From Rhinopithecus roxellana (taxonomy: Eukaryota > Chordata > Mammalia > Primates > Cercopithecidae), in assembly GCF_007565055.1 (NCBI RefSeq), contig NC_044553.1:44939420-45003419 (forward strand): a DNA stretch of 64,000 bases. Reading direction: 5' to 3'. The position numbers and the translations under genes are program-made. The notes beneath the pieces were generated by a model. The model ran no database searches, had not been told where the DNA came from, and saw nothing but the letters and a program-made list of their open reading frames with translations. Numbering within the stretch: the first letter of the stretch is position 1; every line of letters begins with the position of its first letter. Of this stretch, positions 13,511-24,345 are shown piece by piece.

Positions 13511-14128
13511 TGTAACCAAAAATAAAATTTGAAGGCCCCCCGTCAACCGTCTGAATGAACTTCCTCCTCTAGTCCAGGGTCCTCCAAATTTAACCTAAAA
13601 GACTGGCTTAGGCCATGATGGGAAGGGGAGGTCAGACATGCCTCATTATGCCCTTCTTTCTTTTAGAATCCAGGAAAAGCTGCACAGCATTTAATATCAA
13701 CATATACCTTAAGTCTGATAAGAAACACTTACAACTTACTTTCTCTGAAGCCTGCTAACTGGAGGCTTCATCTACATGATAAAACTTCAGTCTCCACAAC
13801 TTCTTACGGTAACCTAGATGTTCCTTTAAATCAATTGCCAATCAGAAAAAAATTTAAATCTACCTATAACTTGGAAGCCCATCTTCCCCCACACCCGCTC
13901 TGCTTTGAGTTGTCTCACCCTTCTGGATTAAGCCAATGTTTATCTTAAATGTATTTGATTGATGTCTCATGTCTCCCTAAAATGTATAAAACCAAGCTGT
14001 GCACCGACCACCTTGGGCATGTGTTCTCAGCATCCCCTGAGGGCTGTGTGACGGGCCATAGTCACTCATATTTGGCACAGAATACATCTCTTCAATATTT
14101 TATGGGGTCTTTTTTTTTTTTTTTTGTC
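13511..14128 (+). mobile_element. Probable solo LTR of an ERV1-class endogenous retrovirus, sense
   Basis: It begins tgtaaccaaaaataaaattt and contains a run I associate with ERV1 LTRs (gtctcatgtctccctaaaat, then a TATA-like tataaaacc near 13986 and ccgaccaccttgggcatgtg). It ends near gtcaaca after a T-run. No internal viral genes are present and target-site duplications are not clear. It lies about 1.4 kb upstream of the POLR2M promoter in the same orientation. Confidence 0.6.
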
Positions 14129-15339
14129 AACACTGCAGACAACCACCTGACTCGAGGAGCTTACCTATTTCTCATTCAGCCAATGCTGGAGCAGGTTATT
14201 AACGCCCTTGAAAGCAAGTCTTATACAGAGAAAACTTATTTTGATATATTAATGAATCTGATCTGAATGGACTAGATTGGGGGGATAGAGAAATGGTTGC
14301 AATTGTGCTCCCTGGAATAGCTTTGGAGTTTACTTAGATCTTCTGTCTCTTTGGGACGGAGCTGCTTGTGTTAATATAGCATCTTACATAGGATTGAGAC
14401 AACTTCAATTTCCTATATAAAAAAATCGGGGGAGGGCAGTGGTTTTGGAGGTTATGGGGGTGTTCAAACCTCCCAAGTGACATCTGCTGTGACTGCATGT
14501 CTTCCTACTCTTTCCATTGGGCTGCATCTCTGGTAGGTGAACTATAACAAGAAACTAAAAGCTGTGTCCAATACTTACTAAACTGCCTTCTTTTCAACAG
14601 CTGGGGGAAAAAATTTAAAAAAAAGTCTTTTCAACAATTTTGCACATTTGGAGATAGGCCTAAAGTGAAGAAGGGAATTTTCAAATTAGTGTGTTGGAAA
14701 AGCAGCTGGGCTTTTGGGTTTGAAATCTGGTGCTGTCACTTACTGGTTTTGTGCCCTGGGAATATTTCAGTTTTCATGCCTCTGTTTTTCTACAGGCAAA
14801 GTAGAAAATTAGAAAAGGTCCTCAACCAGTTTCTACAGCTGCTCCCACTCCCTCATCACCTCTTGTGGGCCTTTGGAAATGTATGTTGGTGGAGACATTT
14901 TGGGTTTTTGCAATGACTTGGGAGTGCCATGGCACCTAGCAGGCAGAAGCCAGAAACACCAAATGTCTTAACAATGCCTGAGGCAGTGCCACAAATGAAG
15001 TCATGCTCCAAATGCATTGAGCCCCGAAAAGAATCGCTGATTCTAAGGAACCTTCCAACTTTTAACATTTCAGGACGTCCCTAAGCTGAGCTAGGAGGCA
15101 CCACACACAGGCCGGAGTCTCCCAAATCCTGTCCCGCACTCTCCTCTACCTTATTAATGGCCAACTCCTCTTTCAGGTTTCGACTTGTATTTCACTTCTC
15201 AGAGATACCTTCCCAGGTGCCCATCCCAACGTCACTATTATATTATTATTTGATTCTCCGTCCCTCCGTCCCCCGCGCCAACTCTGTAAACCCCAACTAC
15301 AACAGAGGACTTGGCTATTTGTTGACTAACACATAGTGC
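14129..15339 (+). other. Non-coding, upstream of the POLR2M promoter
   Basis: A sense MIR relic lies at about 14690-14820 (ttgaaatctggtgctgtcac). The rest appears unique. Confidence 0.5.
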
Positions 15340-15690
15340 TTGGTGAGGTCACGCTGGCGCCAAATACTTTTTGTATAAACCTATGAACTGCTGACAACCG
15401 GATGAATCCTCACACGAGGGGAAAGGGCGCCAAGCCGAGGCGCCGGCGTCCTCCGACGTAATTTCCGCCCTTTAGCGCTCCTCCGGACGCCCCCTTCTCC
15501 CGGTCCGTGTTTGTTTCCGGCATTTCAATAAAGCTCGATTCGGCTCGAGGAAGACCCCGTTCTTCCGGGAAAATGGCGACTCCCGCTCGAGCCCCGGAGT
15601 CACCGCAGTCCGCGGATCCGGCGCTAGCAGCGGGGCCTGCCGAGGAAGCCGAGTGCCCGCCGCCGCGCCAGCCTCAGCCTGTGCAGAATG
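15340..15690 (+). promoter_or_regulatory. POLR2M: CpG-island promoter and 5' UTR of POLR2M
   Basis: GC and CpG density rise sharply here compared with the AT-rich flanks (ggcgccaagccgaggcg, cctccggacgcccccttc). There is no convincing TATA box at the expected place. A CRE-like element (ccgacgtaatttccgccc, about 15453-15470) and a YY1-like aaaatggcgac (15570-15580) are typical of TATA-less housekeeping promoters. The CpG-rich zone continues to about 16060, through exon 1 into intron 1. The exact transcription start cannot be fixed from sequence. Confidence 0.75.
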
Positions 15691-17596
15691 TCCTCGCTGC
15701 CCCGCGGCTTCGAGCCCCAAGCTCCCGAGGACTTGGGGCAGCGGAGTTTGGTGGAGCTGCGGGAAATGTTGAAGCGCCAGGAGAGACTTTTGCGCAACGA
15801 GTAAGCTGGGGTCCCGCGGAGTCTCCGCCAGGCTCCTTCAGCTCGAGCTCCCTGGGCGCTCCCCTCCCCTCCCCCACTCTGTTTCCTTCCCTGGAAGGTG
15901 ACCTTGCCTCAGTCACATTCGCCTCAGTCCTACGGGCGAGTGGACGGAGGGCTTGCTGCCGCAGAGCCGTGTCTCTTCCTGGCCAGGCACGTATGCCTGC
16001 GAGGATGGCTCGGACTGAACGGCTACTTAGCGTTGCAGGCAGTTAGTAGCCCCTCGTTGGTTTTATTTACCCGGGGACTGTGTTGGTTCCATGAAGCAAG
16101 AGTCTTCATTCTAAACCCTTTTGTCGCCCGCACCCCTAACCCATAACAAATTGTCAGCGTCATCTCTGGATTATACGCTTACAGGAACCGTAGGAAATGG
16201 GAAGAGTGGGATATGAAGAGGGGTTTATTAGGCCGGGAAAGTTCGACCCTCATTCAACTGGTTGATTTAACGGATTTTAGCAAGGGAGCCACGTGATAAA
16301 AGTGATTTTGTTTTTTAGGCAGCTTTGTTTAGCAGCTTGTTGCAAAAGATGGTTTGAAGGAATAAAAAGCGGGAGACAGTAGATGGCTGTTTTCAGAGAG
16401 GCTCCCCACGAGACAGTTATAAGAAAGTGAACTAGGAAGAGACTGGGAGAACTTTTAAGCATAGAGTCATTTAAATGTAGTTGACAGAGATGGCTGAGTT
16501 TTCCAATCTGTATGGAAGACCACTAGCAAAAATAGGAATATTCAGGGAGAGGAATAGATCCATGGTTGATTTTACGTGAGGTGTGCAGAGTTGAGGAGAG
16601 AGCAGGACAGACATTTGACTAATTGAAAACCAAACACTTAAAAGCTGGAGAAGTTGTCATTAGGCTCAAGAAAGAGAGAACTCTGGAAAAATATAGAAAA
16701 CATAGGAATTTCAGTTGTAGAGTGTTGCTAATAGTTGAAATTGTGGGAATGAATGTAGTGTCAAAAAGAACAAAGGACCTAAGATTTTTCTCTCCATTTA
16801 TTGTATAATTAAAGAAAAGAGAATCGAAAAAGGAACTCTCATCCAGCAAAAGGGACAAATAAATAATTGATTGGGATCAAGGCAGGTGTTTTGACCTTGT
16901 GAGAATAGGTTTTTAATCTATAGCAGTGAATTAACTTTTTGGTCTCAGGACTCCTTTATACTTTAAGAATTTTTGACATCCCAAAGAGCTATTTTATGTG
17001 TTCTGTCTAGTGAAGTTTATTTACTTACCAGAAATACAGCTGAAGTCTTTAAAACATAAGTATACACAAGCACACACACATTCTATTCTAGAACAATGAT
17101 GTCATCGCATGTCATGTAGCCTCTGGAAAACTCCGCCGTACCCATGTGAGAAAATGAGAGGGAAATAACATCTTAGTATTATTATGAAAGTAGTTTTAAC
17201 CTAATAGGCCCATCCCCACACTCCACCCCATCCCCAAATTGTGGCGATTGCATTTTAATGACTACTGGTTCTTGGAATGTCTTATGTGATTATTACATGC
17301 TTAAAATACTTTTGCCGAAATTCTAATTTGCTGAGACAAATGAGGCATATATTTCCTATTCTTCCTGCATTCCCTTGTTTTTTGTGCTGTTTGGATAATG
17401 ACCATTTTATTTGTTTTATTCCTGTTTTGGGGCGGTTAGAAATCAGATATTTGACTTAAAAATCAGCTTTTCTTTCTTTGAAGATAATGCTTTGCCTTTT
17501 TAATGTTATATGTCAAGTTAAAAACATGGCTGCAATGTATATGTATTCTTTTCCATTTGACAGAAAATTCATTTGCAAATTGCCCGACAAAGGTAA
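15573..17596 (+). CDS. POLR2M: POLR2M alternative-frame isoform (spliced 15573-15986 + 17564-17596), 148 residues
   Basis: An ATG at 15573 (context gaaaATGg, a good Kozak site) opens a frame offset from Gdown1 that overlaps the whole of coding exon 1. It begins MATPARAPESPQSADPA and continues to LPGQ at 15986. Joined to the normal exon 2 acceptor at 17564 in phase 0, it reads [10 protein letters not shown] and stops at 17594-17596. This matches a human POLR2M isoform that I recall from RefSeq/UniProt. The product is Ala/Pro/Ser-rich and low-complexity, with no known domain. Oddity: the junction needs a GC donor (cag|gcacgt at 15987) rather than GT. If intron 1 is retained, the frame instead runs on to a stop near 16046. 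On the main mRNA this ATG would act as an overlapping upstream ORF limiting Gdown1 translation. Confidence 0.6.
15688..15800 (+). CDS. POLR2M: POLR2M coding exon 1
   Basis: The start ATG at 15688-15690 has the context gcagaATGt, a moderate Kozak site, and encodes 37 residues plus two bases of a Glu codon. The donor is cga|gtaagc at 15801. The start was chosen because it matches the known Gdown1 N-terminus. An upstream ATG at 15573 is in another frame and overlaps this one (see separate entry). Residues 2 and 17 (Ser, Gly) differ from the human Cys and Ala as I recall them. Confidence 0.93.
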
Positions 17597-20500
17597 AAAG
17601 ATCTTTGACTCTGTTGCCAGACTGAAAGCTGCTGTTGCAGAACATGAAGAAGTTAGAAGAAAAAGTGAACTGTTTCACCCTGTTAGTTTAGACTGTAAGC
17701 TAAGGCAAAAAGCAATTGCAGAAGTTGATGTGGGTACAGATAAGGCCCAGAATTCTGACCCGATACTTGATACTTCATCACTAGTTCCTGGGTGTTCCTC
17801 TGTAGATAATATCAAGTCATCTAAAACAACCTCACAAAACCAGGGACTTGGACATCCTACTCATGAAGGTGATGGAGAGACTCCAGAGGTTGAGTACACA
17901 GTGATTAAGGGCCCAGCTTCCAGCAACAGAGACGGGGTACCGCCTTCATCTGAAGCTAGTGAGCATCACCCGCAGCATCGTGTTTCAAGTCAAGCAGAAG
18001 ATACTTCCAGCAGCGTTGACAACCTGTTTATTGACAGGTTACAGAGGATCACCATTGCAGACCAAGGTGAACAACAGTCAGGAGAAAACGCAAGTACTAA
18101 GAACTTGACAGACCTTTCTAGTGGGATTCAGAAGAAGCCTCATTACATGGAAGTGCTAGAAATGAGAGCCAAAAATCCAGTGCCCCAGCTGCATAAATTT
18201 AAAACCAATGTGTAAGTACCATCGGAAACAGGCCTATAACAGGAACATGAATTTGTTAAACTCAAAAAGTTAAGAGAAACTGGGTGTGGTGGTGCTTGCC
18301 TGTAGTTCTAGGCTACTCAGGAGGCTGAGGTAGGAAGACAGCTTGTGTCCAGGAGTTGTAGACCAGCTTGGGCAACTTATAATAAGACCTTTTCTCTTAA
18401 ATAAGTCAGGAGAATGCTCTAAGTTCCACGGGCTTTGTATGAGAACTACTTGTAGTTAGGAAAGAACATATTGTGGAAATACTGAGACCAGCCTGGCTGG
18501 AGTGGAAGGTTCATGTTGAAAAATATTTAGTTTTGAAACCAAACAATTGACAGAGTCTTAAATAGCACTTGGGAGAGTATTAAATTTCAGGATGCTTAGC
18601 CAATATTTCATAATAAACAGAGTTGGAGAGAATTTATTATGACTGCTTTTTTTCAGAACCATTTTTTAGTGTACAACTCTGATTAGTGTAGTATCAAAGT
18701 GTACTCTCTTTGATTAGTCTGTGAACTAAGGGTAAAGCAATTGCAGGAGCTGATGGGCTTTCCAGCAAAAATTATTTGTGTGCTCACTAAATGTAAGCAA
18801 GCAGCAGGTGTGGGGACACAGTGAAGTCGAGATTCTTAAACTCCTTTGCCTTTTTGATGTTATATCTCAAGTTTAAAAACATGGCTGTAATGTATACATG
18901 TATAATGTAATCCAACACTATGTTCTTCAAGGAGTTTCAGAGCTAGATGAGGACCCAAGGTTTACACCCTTGGAAAAGAGTTAAGCTGCATAATAACAGT
19001 TTCAGGGGGAAGGAAGCTGAGAAGAGTTTGAAAAACTGTGAAAATAGATTCAGGCAGGATAGGCAAAAACTCTCCTTATCAGTTCCTTGCCATAAATTTG
19101 TTTCTGAAATTTCAGGAAAAGTAAAGTCTTTTTGAAAATAGTTGCTATTTACTTGCAGCAAATGTAACGAATTCAACTCAAAAGGTACCTTCCTATACCG
19201 TATTTACAAGTATGTACCATCAAATAGAAAGTTAAATTACTACTACCTTTCTTTGAAAAACAGAAAATCTCTAGTGAAAAGTGCCTAAAACATGCTTCTT
19301 TTTTGTTAGACTTTAACTCTACCCCAGCATTCATTTTAACTGCAAAACATTTTATTTCTGCTGTATAGAAAATCAGGATTATACTACATTAATGTGATCA
19401 AGTCATCTCTTGTGTACAGTGAGGTGTCTTTCTTCACTTCCAGGATGACATTTTAGAAAACTAGAACCATCATCTACTCAATAAATACAACAAAGAATAC
19501 ATTAATCCCAGTTCTGTATTATGGTCATTTAGCTGGGAGTGGGAGAGAGATAAGGGAATAGTGATGAGGGCTACCAAGAATTCAGGAAGTTTAAGAGACA
19601 GGGAGCCTTCTGTATAGTTAGAGGAGAACAGGAAAGACTTTGAGGAGTCCTTAGGCCATAGACAGGAGGGCTTTGAGGAGTCCTTAGGCCATAGACAGGG
19701 ATTTAGAGGGTTCCATGTGAGAAGTGGCTTGGAGGTTGGAAGGTGGGGTCAGGTAGTGTCCTTTGGGTCCTTTCTGCTCTTCCTTTTGCATACTGTTCTG
19801 GTTTCATGTATCACCTGGATGCTGGAGGCTGACCCCTGTCCACCTCTATCCCAGATCTTCCCAGAACTTGAGGTTTGCATAGCCAATTAACCGTGAAACT
19901 TGACCACTTGGGTGTTCCTAGGCACCTCAGCTTAATCATGTACAAAGTGGAACTTCTGTTTCTTTCCAAGGTAATTTCCATATTCCCTAATAGTACCACC
20001 ACGTTCTTTGTTTTCTTCCCCTAAGGTATCTTCCATTTTTCTCATCTCCATATCTGCTAGCCATGAAGACCTACTTATTTCTTTGATCTTCATCTCTATA
20101 ATTGTTCTTCATCTTCTGTTGAAGTGAAGACTCTCATCTCTCTCGGGCTATAATTGTGGCCTCTTCTACCTTTAGTCTTAACTACCAGTCAGTCTCCACT
20201 GCTCCCAGAGTGAAATTTGTAAGATGGAAATCTGAATTTGTTACGGAGAACTCTTCATTGCAGTCTGGGCCCAGCCTACTTCCCAGCCTTCTTTCTGGCT
20301 GTCTTTTCTGTGTAGCCAGAAAAGCTGAGTCTCTCTACCTTCTGTACTTTCTCTCACTCCCCTTGCTGGGATGCACTTCTCTCCTTATTTAAATGGTAAG
20401 CAGTTATTCCAAGACTGTTCAAAGGTTTTTAGAAGCTTTTCTTACAGCCTCCCTGTCTCCCACTACAACTGGCCATTTCCTTATGTTCCAATGTATTTTG

Positions 20501-23222
20501 TTGAGATACCTGTCATAGTACCTCTGGTATTATATTGCACTGAAACTTTACATGTTTCTTTCTTTCTACTGGGCAATAAGCCCTTTTGCAAATGTTCTTT
20601 GAATGAATAAATGAAAAAAAAAAAAAAAGCTCCAGATGAAATATAAGGTTTGAATAAGGAAGGAAAAGGCAAAGAGCCTGTATGCACACAAACACACCCC
20701 TGTTTGTTAGAGCAATAAATACTGGTAAACTGCTTACTATTACCTTTGGAGGAGAATTAATTGCTAAGGTAAAGGCCATTTGTGTGAATGTTTTAAATGT
20801 GTCTACAAATAAAATAGTCTGATTGTATAGCACAAGTTTTCCTTTCATCAGGTTACCTTTTCGACACAATGATTCGTCTAGTCATTGTCAGAAGAGCGGG
20901 TCTCCTATTTCCTCGGAAGAGCGGCGGCGCAGGGATAAGCAGCATCTTGATGACATCACAGCAGCTCGACTTCTACCGCTTCATCATATGCCCACGCAGC
21001 TGCTCTCCATAGAAGAATCTTTGGCCCTTCAGAAACAACAGAAACAGAATTATGAGGTATTTAGAGTATTATTTTTTTTCTTGTCTGTTTGTTTGGTGCC
21101 TCTTACATAAGCCAGAATTTACTCCAGGTTCAAGGAGGAAGGAATGGAACAGAGGGGATTAGGTGCTTCCATGAGCTCAGACCTGTGCCACTAGTTTTCA
21201 GAGACCTATGCCATTAGTTTTCAGAGAGTCATAAAGTTGCTAGAACTGCAGGAAATGGCTAGAGATGATCACAGCTACCTTCAACATGAAAGTGGTGATT
21301 TGCCAGGAAATGTGGGGAGACTATTGTAGAATTTCATGTCTTGAAGCTCATATACCTGCCTGTTCCTGTTAGGATAGTAGTAGCATCGCATCTCTCCCTT
21401 TCACCTTGTAAAACCTATGTGACACCTTCTCAGTGGTGGTCTGTAACCCAGACCCCTTGTTAGAGAATGAGGAAAATGTAGTTCCCAGGCTTCCATCTCC
21501 TGCAGTACAGGGGAGGGCATAGAAGGAGTGGGAGGATAATGTTGTATAGCCAGCAGACAGTGAGACACTGCTTCAGAGCATAATCCGCAGGCCCGTGTGA
21601 AGAGAAAATATTTCCTGCTTTTGGCAACTTAATCAATTTTGCGTAGCACGTTGTTTCCATGTGTTTTGTATTGAACTTTAAACTTGTATGTTGAGATTTT
21701 GCATACAGAGTAATTGGATGGGAGAAAAGTGTGAAGGACCACAGGGGAATAGAAAAGTTTAGAAGTATTTAGTAACAATTTTAGCCTCCAGGAGAACGGT
21801 ATCCTGTCTCACTTCCTAGGTGTTGCTTAGCTGGATTTTAGTCAGGTACTAGTGTACCAGCCAGTATCACACCAGGCCGTTCAGGGGTTCGAGACCAGCC
21901 TGGGCAACATAGCTAGACTCCATCTTTACCAAAAAATTAGCCGGGCATTGTGGCACGCAGCTGTGGTCCCAGCTACCCGTGAGACTGAGGTGGGAGGATT
22001 GCTTGAACCCAGGAGGTCGAGGCTGCGGTGAGCTGCAATCGCACCACTGCGCTCTGTACAGTCTGGGTGACAGAGTGAGACCCTGTCTCAAAGAAACGCG
22101 GCGAAACAGGCTGTTAATCTGCCTTGGCTTTTCATAAAAGCCTTGGCATGGATTGGCATTTTCAAGGTGCTCTTTTTAAAAAAACCTATGTTCCTTTCTC
22201 TCAGTGCATTAAAATTACTGCCTAGTTAATGACCGTAGCATTGAGGAAGTGTTTGTTGTCTCTGGACATCCTAAGATATTTTTAGGTTGAATTAAACCCT
22301 TCATCTTTAAATTGGTTTTCTTGGCAGAGGTAATAGCTCCCAGTTTTACTTACCCATATTCATGGCTTAAAGAGGAAGACATCAAGAAACTCAAGAAAGC
22401 ATGAGAAAAGGGAAGAACGGAATTAGGAATGACATTGCCACCTACCATGAGTTGGTGGTGAAGTCCTTAGCAGTTTTTAGGTACTTTGCCAGTGTCTGAA
22501 ATTTACTTGGACTTTGTATTAGATACTAGCTGTAGGACTTTATTTGGAGAGGAATAGTCAGCTTTTTAGTATTAATTTCTTAATTTTCATTTTGCCATTG
22601 AAATGTAATTCCCAAGTCTAGAAGTCATGATTTTTATTAGGGAAGAAGGTTCTGTCAGTTGTAGAAATCTAGACAATATTAGTCATTTTTGACATTTGAT
22701 AGGTCAAATTGTTATGTGAGCGTGTATACATGTGCATGTGCCCACATATCTAATGCATCTGCATTTATAACTGTTGTAGTGCTAAGCTGATTACTCAATT
22801 TCTTATATAGAGGAATGTATTTCAATGTAATGTTGTATATTAATGGAGGTCAGTAACTTCAACTGTAGCAGGCTGGTGCTGTCTAGTAGGCTGGTAGCTG
22901 TCAGAAGCATTACCCAGTTGGGTCTGATAGGGCACAGCCAACAGGCTTGTATTGCCCAAGGGAGCACTCAGTGAGGTGTCAGTACCCCTCTTATCGCTGA
23001 TCTGGATAACTTCCCATTGAAAAATTGAAAGGAAGAGATGTGAATGTGTAACTTTTTGCTTTGCTCTTTGTTTTAAAGGAGATGCAAGCAAAGCTCGCAG
23101 CGCAAAAATTAGCTGAAAGACTGAATATTAAAATGCGGAGTTATAATCCAGAAGGGGAGTCTTCAGGGAGATACCGAGAAGTAAGGGATGAAGATGACGA
23201 TTGGTCCTCTGATGAATTCTGA
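15688..23222 (+). CDS. POLR2M: POLR2M (Gdown1), spliced CDS of four exons: RNA polymerase II-associated subunit
   Basis: Joining 15688-15800, 17564-18211, 20852-21056 and 23079-23222 gives 1110 nt, an uninterrupted 369-residue protein plus TGA. All junctions are GT-AG with matching phase (2, 2, 0). The protein starts [10 protein letters not shown] and ends with the acidic tail [12 protein letters not shown] recognise it as Gdown1/GRINL1A, about 368 residues in human. Known role: it binds Pol II to form Pol II(G), competes with TFIIF, and makes transcription depend on Mediator; it acts in nucleus and cytoplasm. No enzymatic motif is seen. The N-terminus is charged and helical ([17 protein letters not shown]), followed by [10 protein letters not shown] long polar, Ser/Thr-rich and probably disordered middle comes from exon 2. 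The C-terminal half is basic then acidic ([15 protein letters not shown], then [12 protein letters not shown]). Presence of introns rules out the processed copy GRINL1B. The stop falls in exon 4, so nonsense-mediated decay is not expected. Confidence 0.95.
15801..17563 (+). other. POLR2M intron 1
   Basis: GT-AG intron of 1763 bp. The first 250 bp are still CpG-rich and carry the C-terminal part of the alternative frame. The remainder is AT-rich with no recognisable repeat. The last 90 bases remain open in the exon 2 frame. Positions 17491-17542 have a diverged second copy at 18845-18897. Confidence 0.85.
17564..18211 (+). CDS. POLR2M: POLR2M coding exon 2 (large exon)
   Basis: The acceptor is ttccatttgacag before 17564 and the donor is gt|gtaagt at 18212. 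The first base completes the split Glu codon, then [14 protein letters not shown] follows. It encodes about 215 residues, mostly polar Ser/Glu/Gln-rich sequence, ending at [11 protein letters not shown] with the last codon split. The reading frame stays open upstream into intron 1 as far as 17478, so an intron-retaining transcript could add an N-terminus. This exon carries nearly all the amino-acid differences from the recalled human protein. Confidence 0.94.
18278..18404 (+). mobile_element. Alu monomer relic, sense
   Basis: Degenerate single arm: actgggtgtggtggtgcttg, ctactcaggaggctgaggta, gaccagcttgggcaac. Confidence 0.75.
18713..18897 (+). repeat. Scrambled partial duplicate of POLR2M intron 1 end and exon 2
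   Basis: 18845-18897 matches 17491-17542 (intron 1 just before exon 2) with about four mismatches and one gap in 53 bases, sharing aaaaacatggctg. 18713-18755 matches exon 2 at about 17683-17730, sharing aaagcaattgcag. The exon 2-derived piece comes first, so the order is reversed relative to the gene while the orientation is kept. It carries no splice sites or usable reading frame. Confidence 0.65.
19638..19699 (+). repeat. 33-bp tandem duplication in intron 2
   Basis: A 33-bp unit starting ctttgaggagtccttagg at 19638 is repeated from 19671, identical over at least 29 bases. It looks like a recent slippage or tandem duplication. Confidence 0.85.
20190..20627 (+). mobile_element. Possible L2 relic with A-run, sense
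   Basis: L2-like 3' character (catgtttctttctttctactg ... gaatgaataaatga) followed by a 15-A run. Highly diverged. Confidence 0.4.
20852..21056 (+). CDS. POLR2M: POLR2M coding exon 3
   Basis: The acceptor is tttcatcag before 20852; the first base completes a Val codon. 68 codons follow, from [12 protein letters not shown] through [14 protein letters not shown] to QKQQKQNYE. The donor is gag|gtattt at 21057. Only one residue (His for Gln in the LPFR-x-ND stretch) differs from the human protein as I recall it. Confidence 0.94.
21057..23078 (+). other. POLR2M intron 3
   Basis: GT-AG intron of 2022 bp. It contains a 5'-truncated Alu at about 21876-22098; the rest appears unique. Confidence 0.85.
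21876..22098 (+). mobile_element. 5'-truncated Alu (J-like), sense
   Basis: Starts mid left arm (ttcgagaccagcctgggcaa), carries the complete right arm, and ends gagaccctgtctcaaag. Confidence 0.88.
23079..23222 (+). CDS. POLR2M: POLR2M coding exon 4 with stop
   Basis: The acceptor is gttttaaag before 23079. 47 codons plus TGA (23220-23222) encode [15 protein letters not shown], then a tail rich in Asp/Glu ending WSSDEF. The sequence appears identical to the human C-terminus I remember. Confidence 0.94.
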   Translation, partial: EMQAKLAAQKLAERLNIKMRSYNPEGESSGRYREVRDEDDDWSSDEF

Positions 23223-24345
23223 AGATAATCTCCTAAATCACTGACGTTGAGGTGTCATCATCTTACATCAGACTTTCTAACTAGTATCAAGATCAGTGTC
23301 AGATATTGTTGAGGGAAGTAATTTTATAAAGTTACACAAAGGTAGTTATAAAAAAAAAACCTAGTTTGTCTTTCAGAAGATGACTTTCATGTGCTTGAAA
23401 AGTTTAATTTTTGAATATTGTGTTTAACCACATGGTATTAAAATTTTGCAATATATTGTGTACTGGTCTGATATTTTAGTATATAGTAGAACATATTTTT
23501 TTTCTTTAAACCAAATGAAAAGAGATAACTTTGCTTTTTTCCTTATTCTTAACTATCAAATAGCATTTATTACATGTCTTTCAGTGAAATACTTAGTTCC
23601 AGGCACCCAAAATCAATTAGGAAGACGTAGTTCCCTTCTCTTTTGGGTAATGAAGGGAGCAGTCTAAAGAATTGTATGCATGTTTGCATGGGGTTATTGA
23701 GACAATGGATGTGAAATACTTAGGAAGACATGCATGGAGAATGCTTAACAAATGCTCTTCTCCTTTTTCTGTCTTCCCTTAGGAAGAATGTGCTCTCTCT
23801 TCTGATTAGGAAGGAGTTCCCTTTTGAGTAGATGCTGGAAGGTGGAGGTTTTTTGTTTGTTTGTTTGTTTGGTTTGGTTTTTTCTTTTTTTTTTTTTTTT
23901 TAGAGTCTTGCTCTGTCACCCAGGCTGGAGTGCAATGGGGCACTATCTTGGCTCACTGCAACCTAGGTGGAGGTCTTTTTAAATAACCTCGTGTTACTTC
24001 AGGCAAATCTGGTACAGGAAAAGTCCAAGCTAACTGAGCTAGGTGAAGGCTTGTGCATCACCTGGCTTGAGTTCCTTGCTGTCACAGATGATAGGTTCAT
24101 GTACAGAACATTAATGTTTGGTAAGGAAAGCTTTTTTGTTGTTGTTGTTGTTAAAATTGTCAGTACTTTACTTTTTTTCCCCCAAAGAGGCAGATATAGA
24201 CTGCAGAAACTTCAGTCTCATATATAAATGTTCATGTCATTTTAGAGGATTATATGATTGTCTCCAGAGAAATTAACTTACATTATCAAAAAATTCTTTG
24301 TCTAATATATTGGAGTCTTTAAAAGTGTTGAAGAATAAAATATTA
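23223..24345 (+). other. POLR2M: POLR2M 3' UTR (extent inferred)
   Basis: AT-rich sequence after the stop. Candidate polyadenylation signals are ATTAAA at 23437-23442 and AATAAA at 24334-24339. A 5'-truncated antisense Alu (about 23866-23966) would lie in the longer form. Which signal is used cannot be decided from sequence. Confidence 0.5.
23851..23966 (-). mobile_element. 5'-truncated Alu, antisense
   Basis: A (GTTT)n/T-rich tail followed by agagtcttgctctgtcaccc to tggctcactgcaacct. It is flanked by aggtggaggt on both sides, a target-site duplication. Confidence 0.85.

Larger units (their letters stand above)
18212..20851 (+). other. POLR2M intron 2
   Basis: GT-AG intron of 2640 bp. It holds an Alu monomer (18278-18404), a scrambled duplicate of intron 1/exon 2 sequence (18713-18897), a 33-bp tandem duplication (19638-19699) and an L2-like stretch ending in an A-run (about 20190-20627). 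Confidence 0.85.

Noticed and set aside
1..15339. MYZAP exons upstream of POLR2M
   Set aside because: I looked for coiled-coil coding exons expected from the human GCOM1 arrangement and found none; they would lie further upstream.
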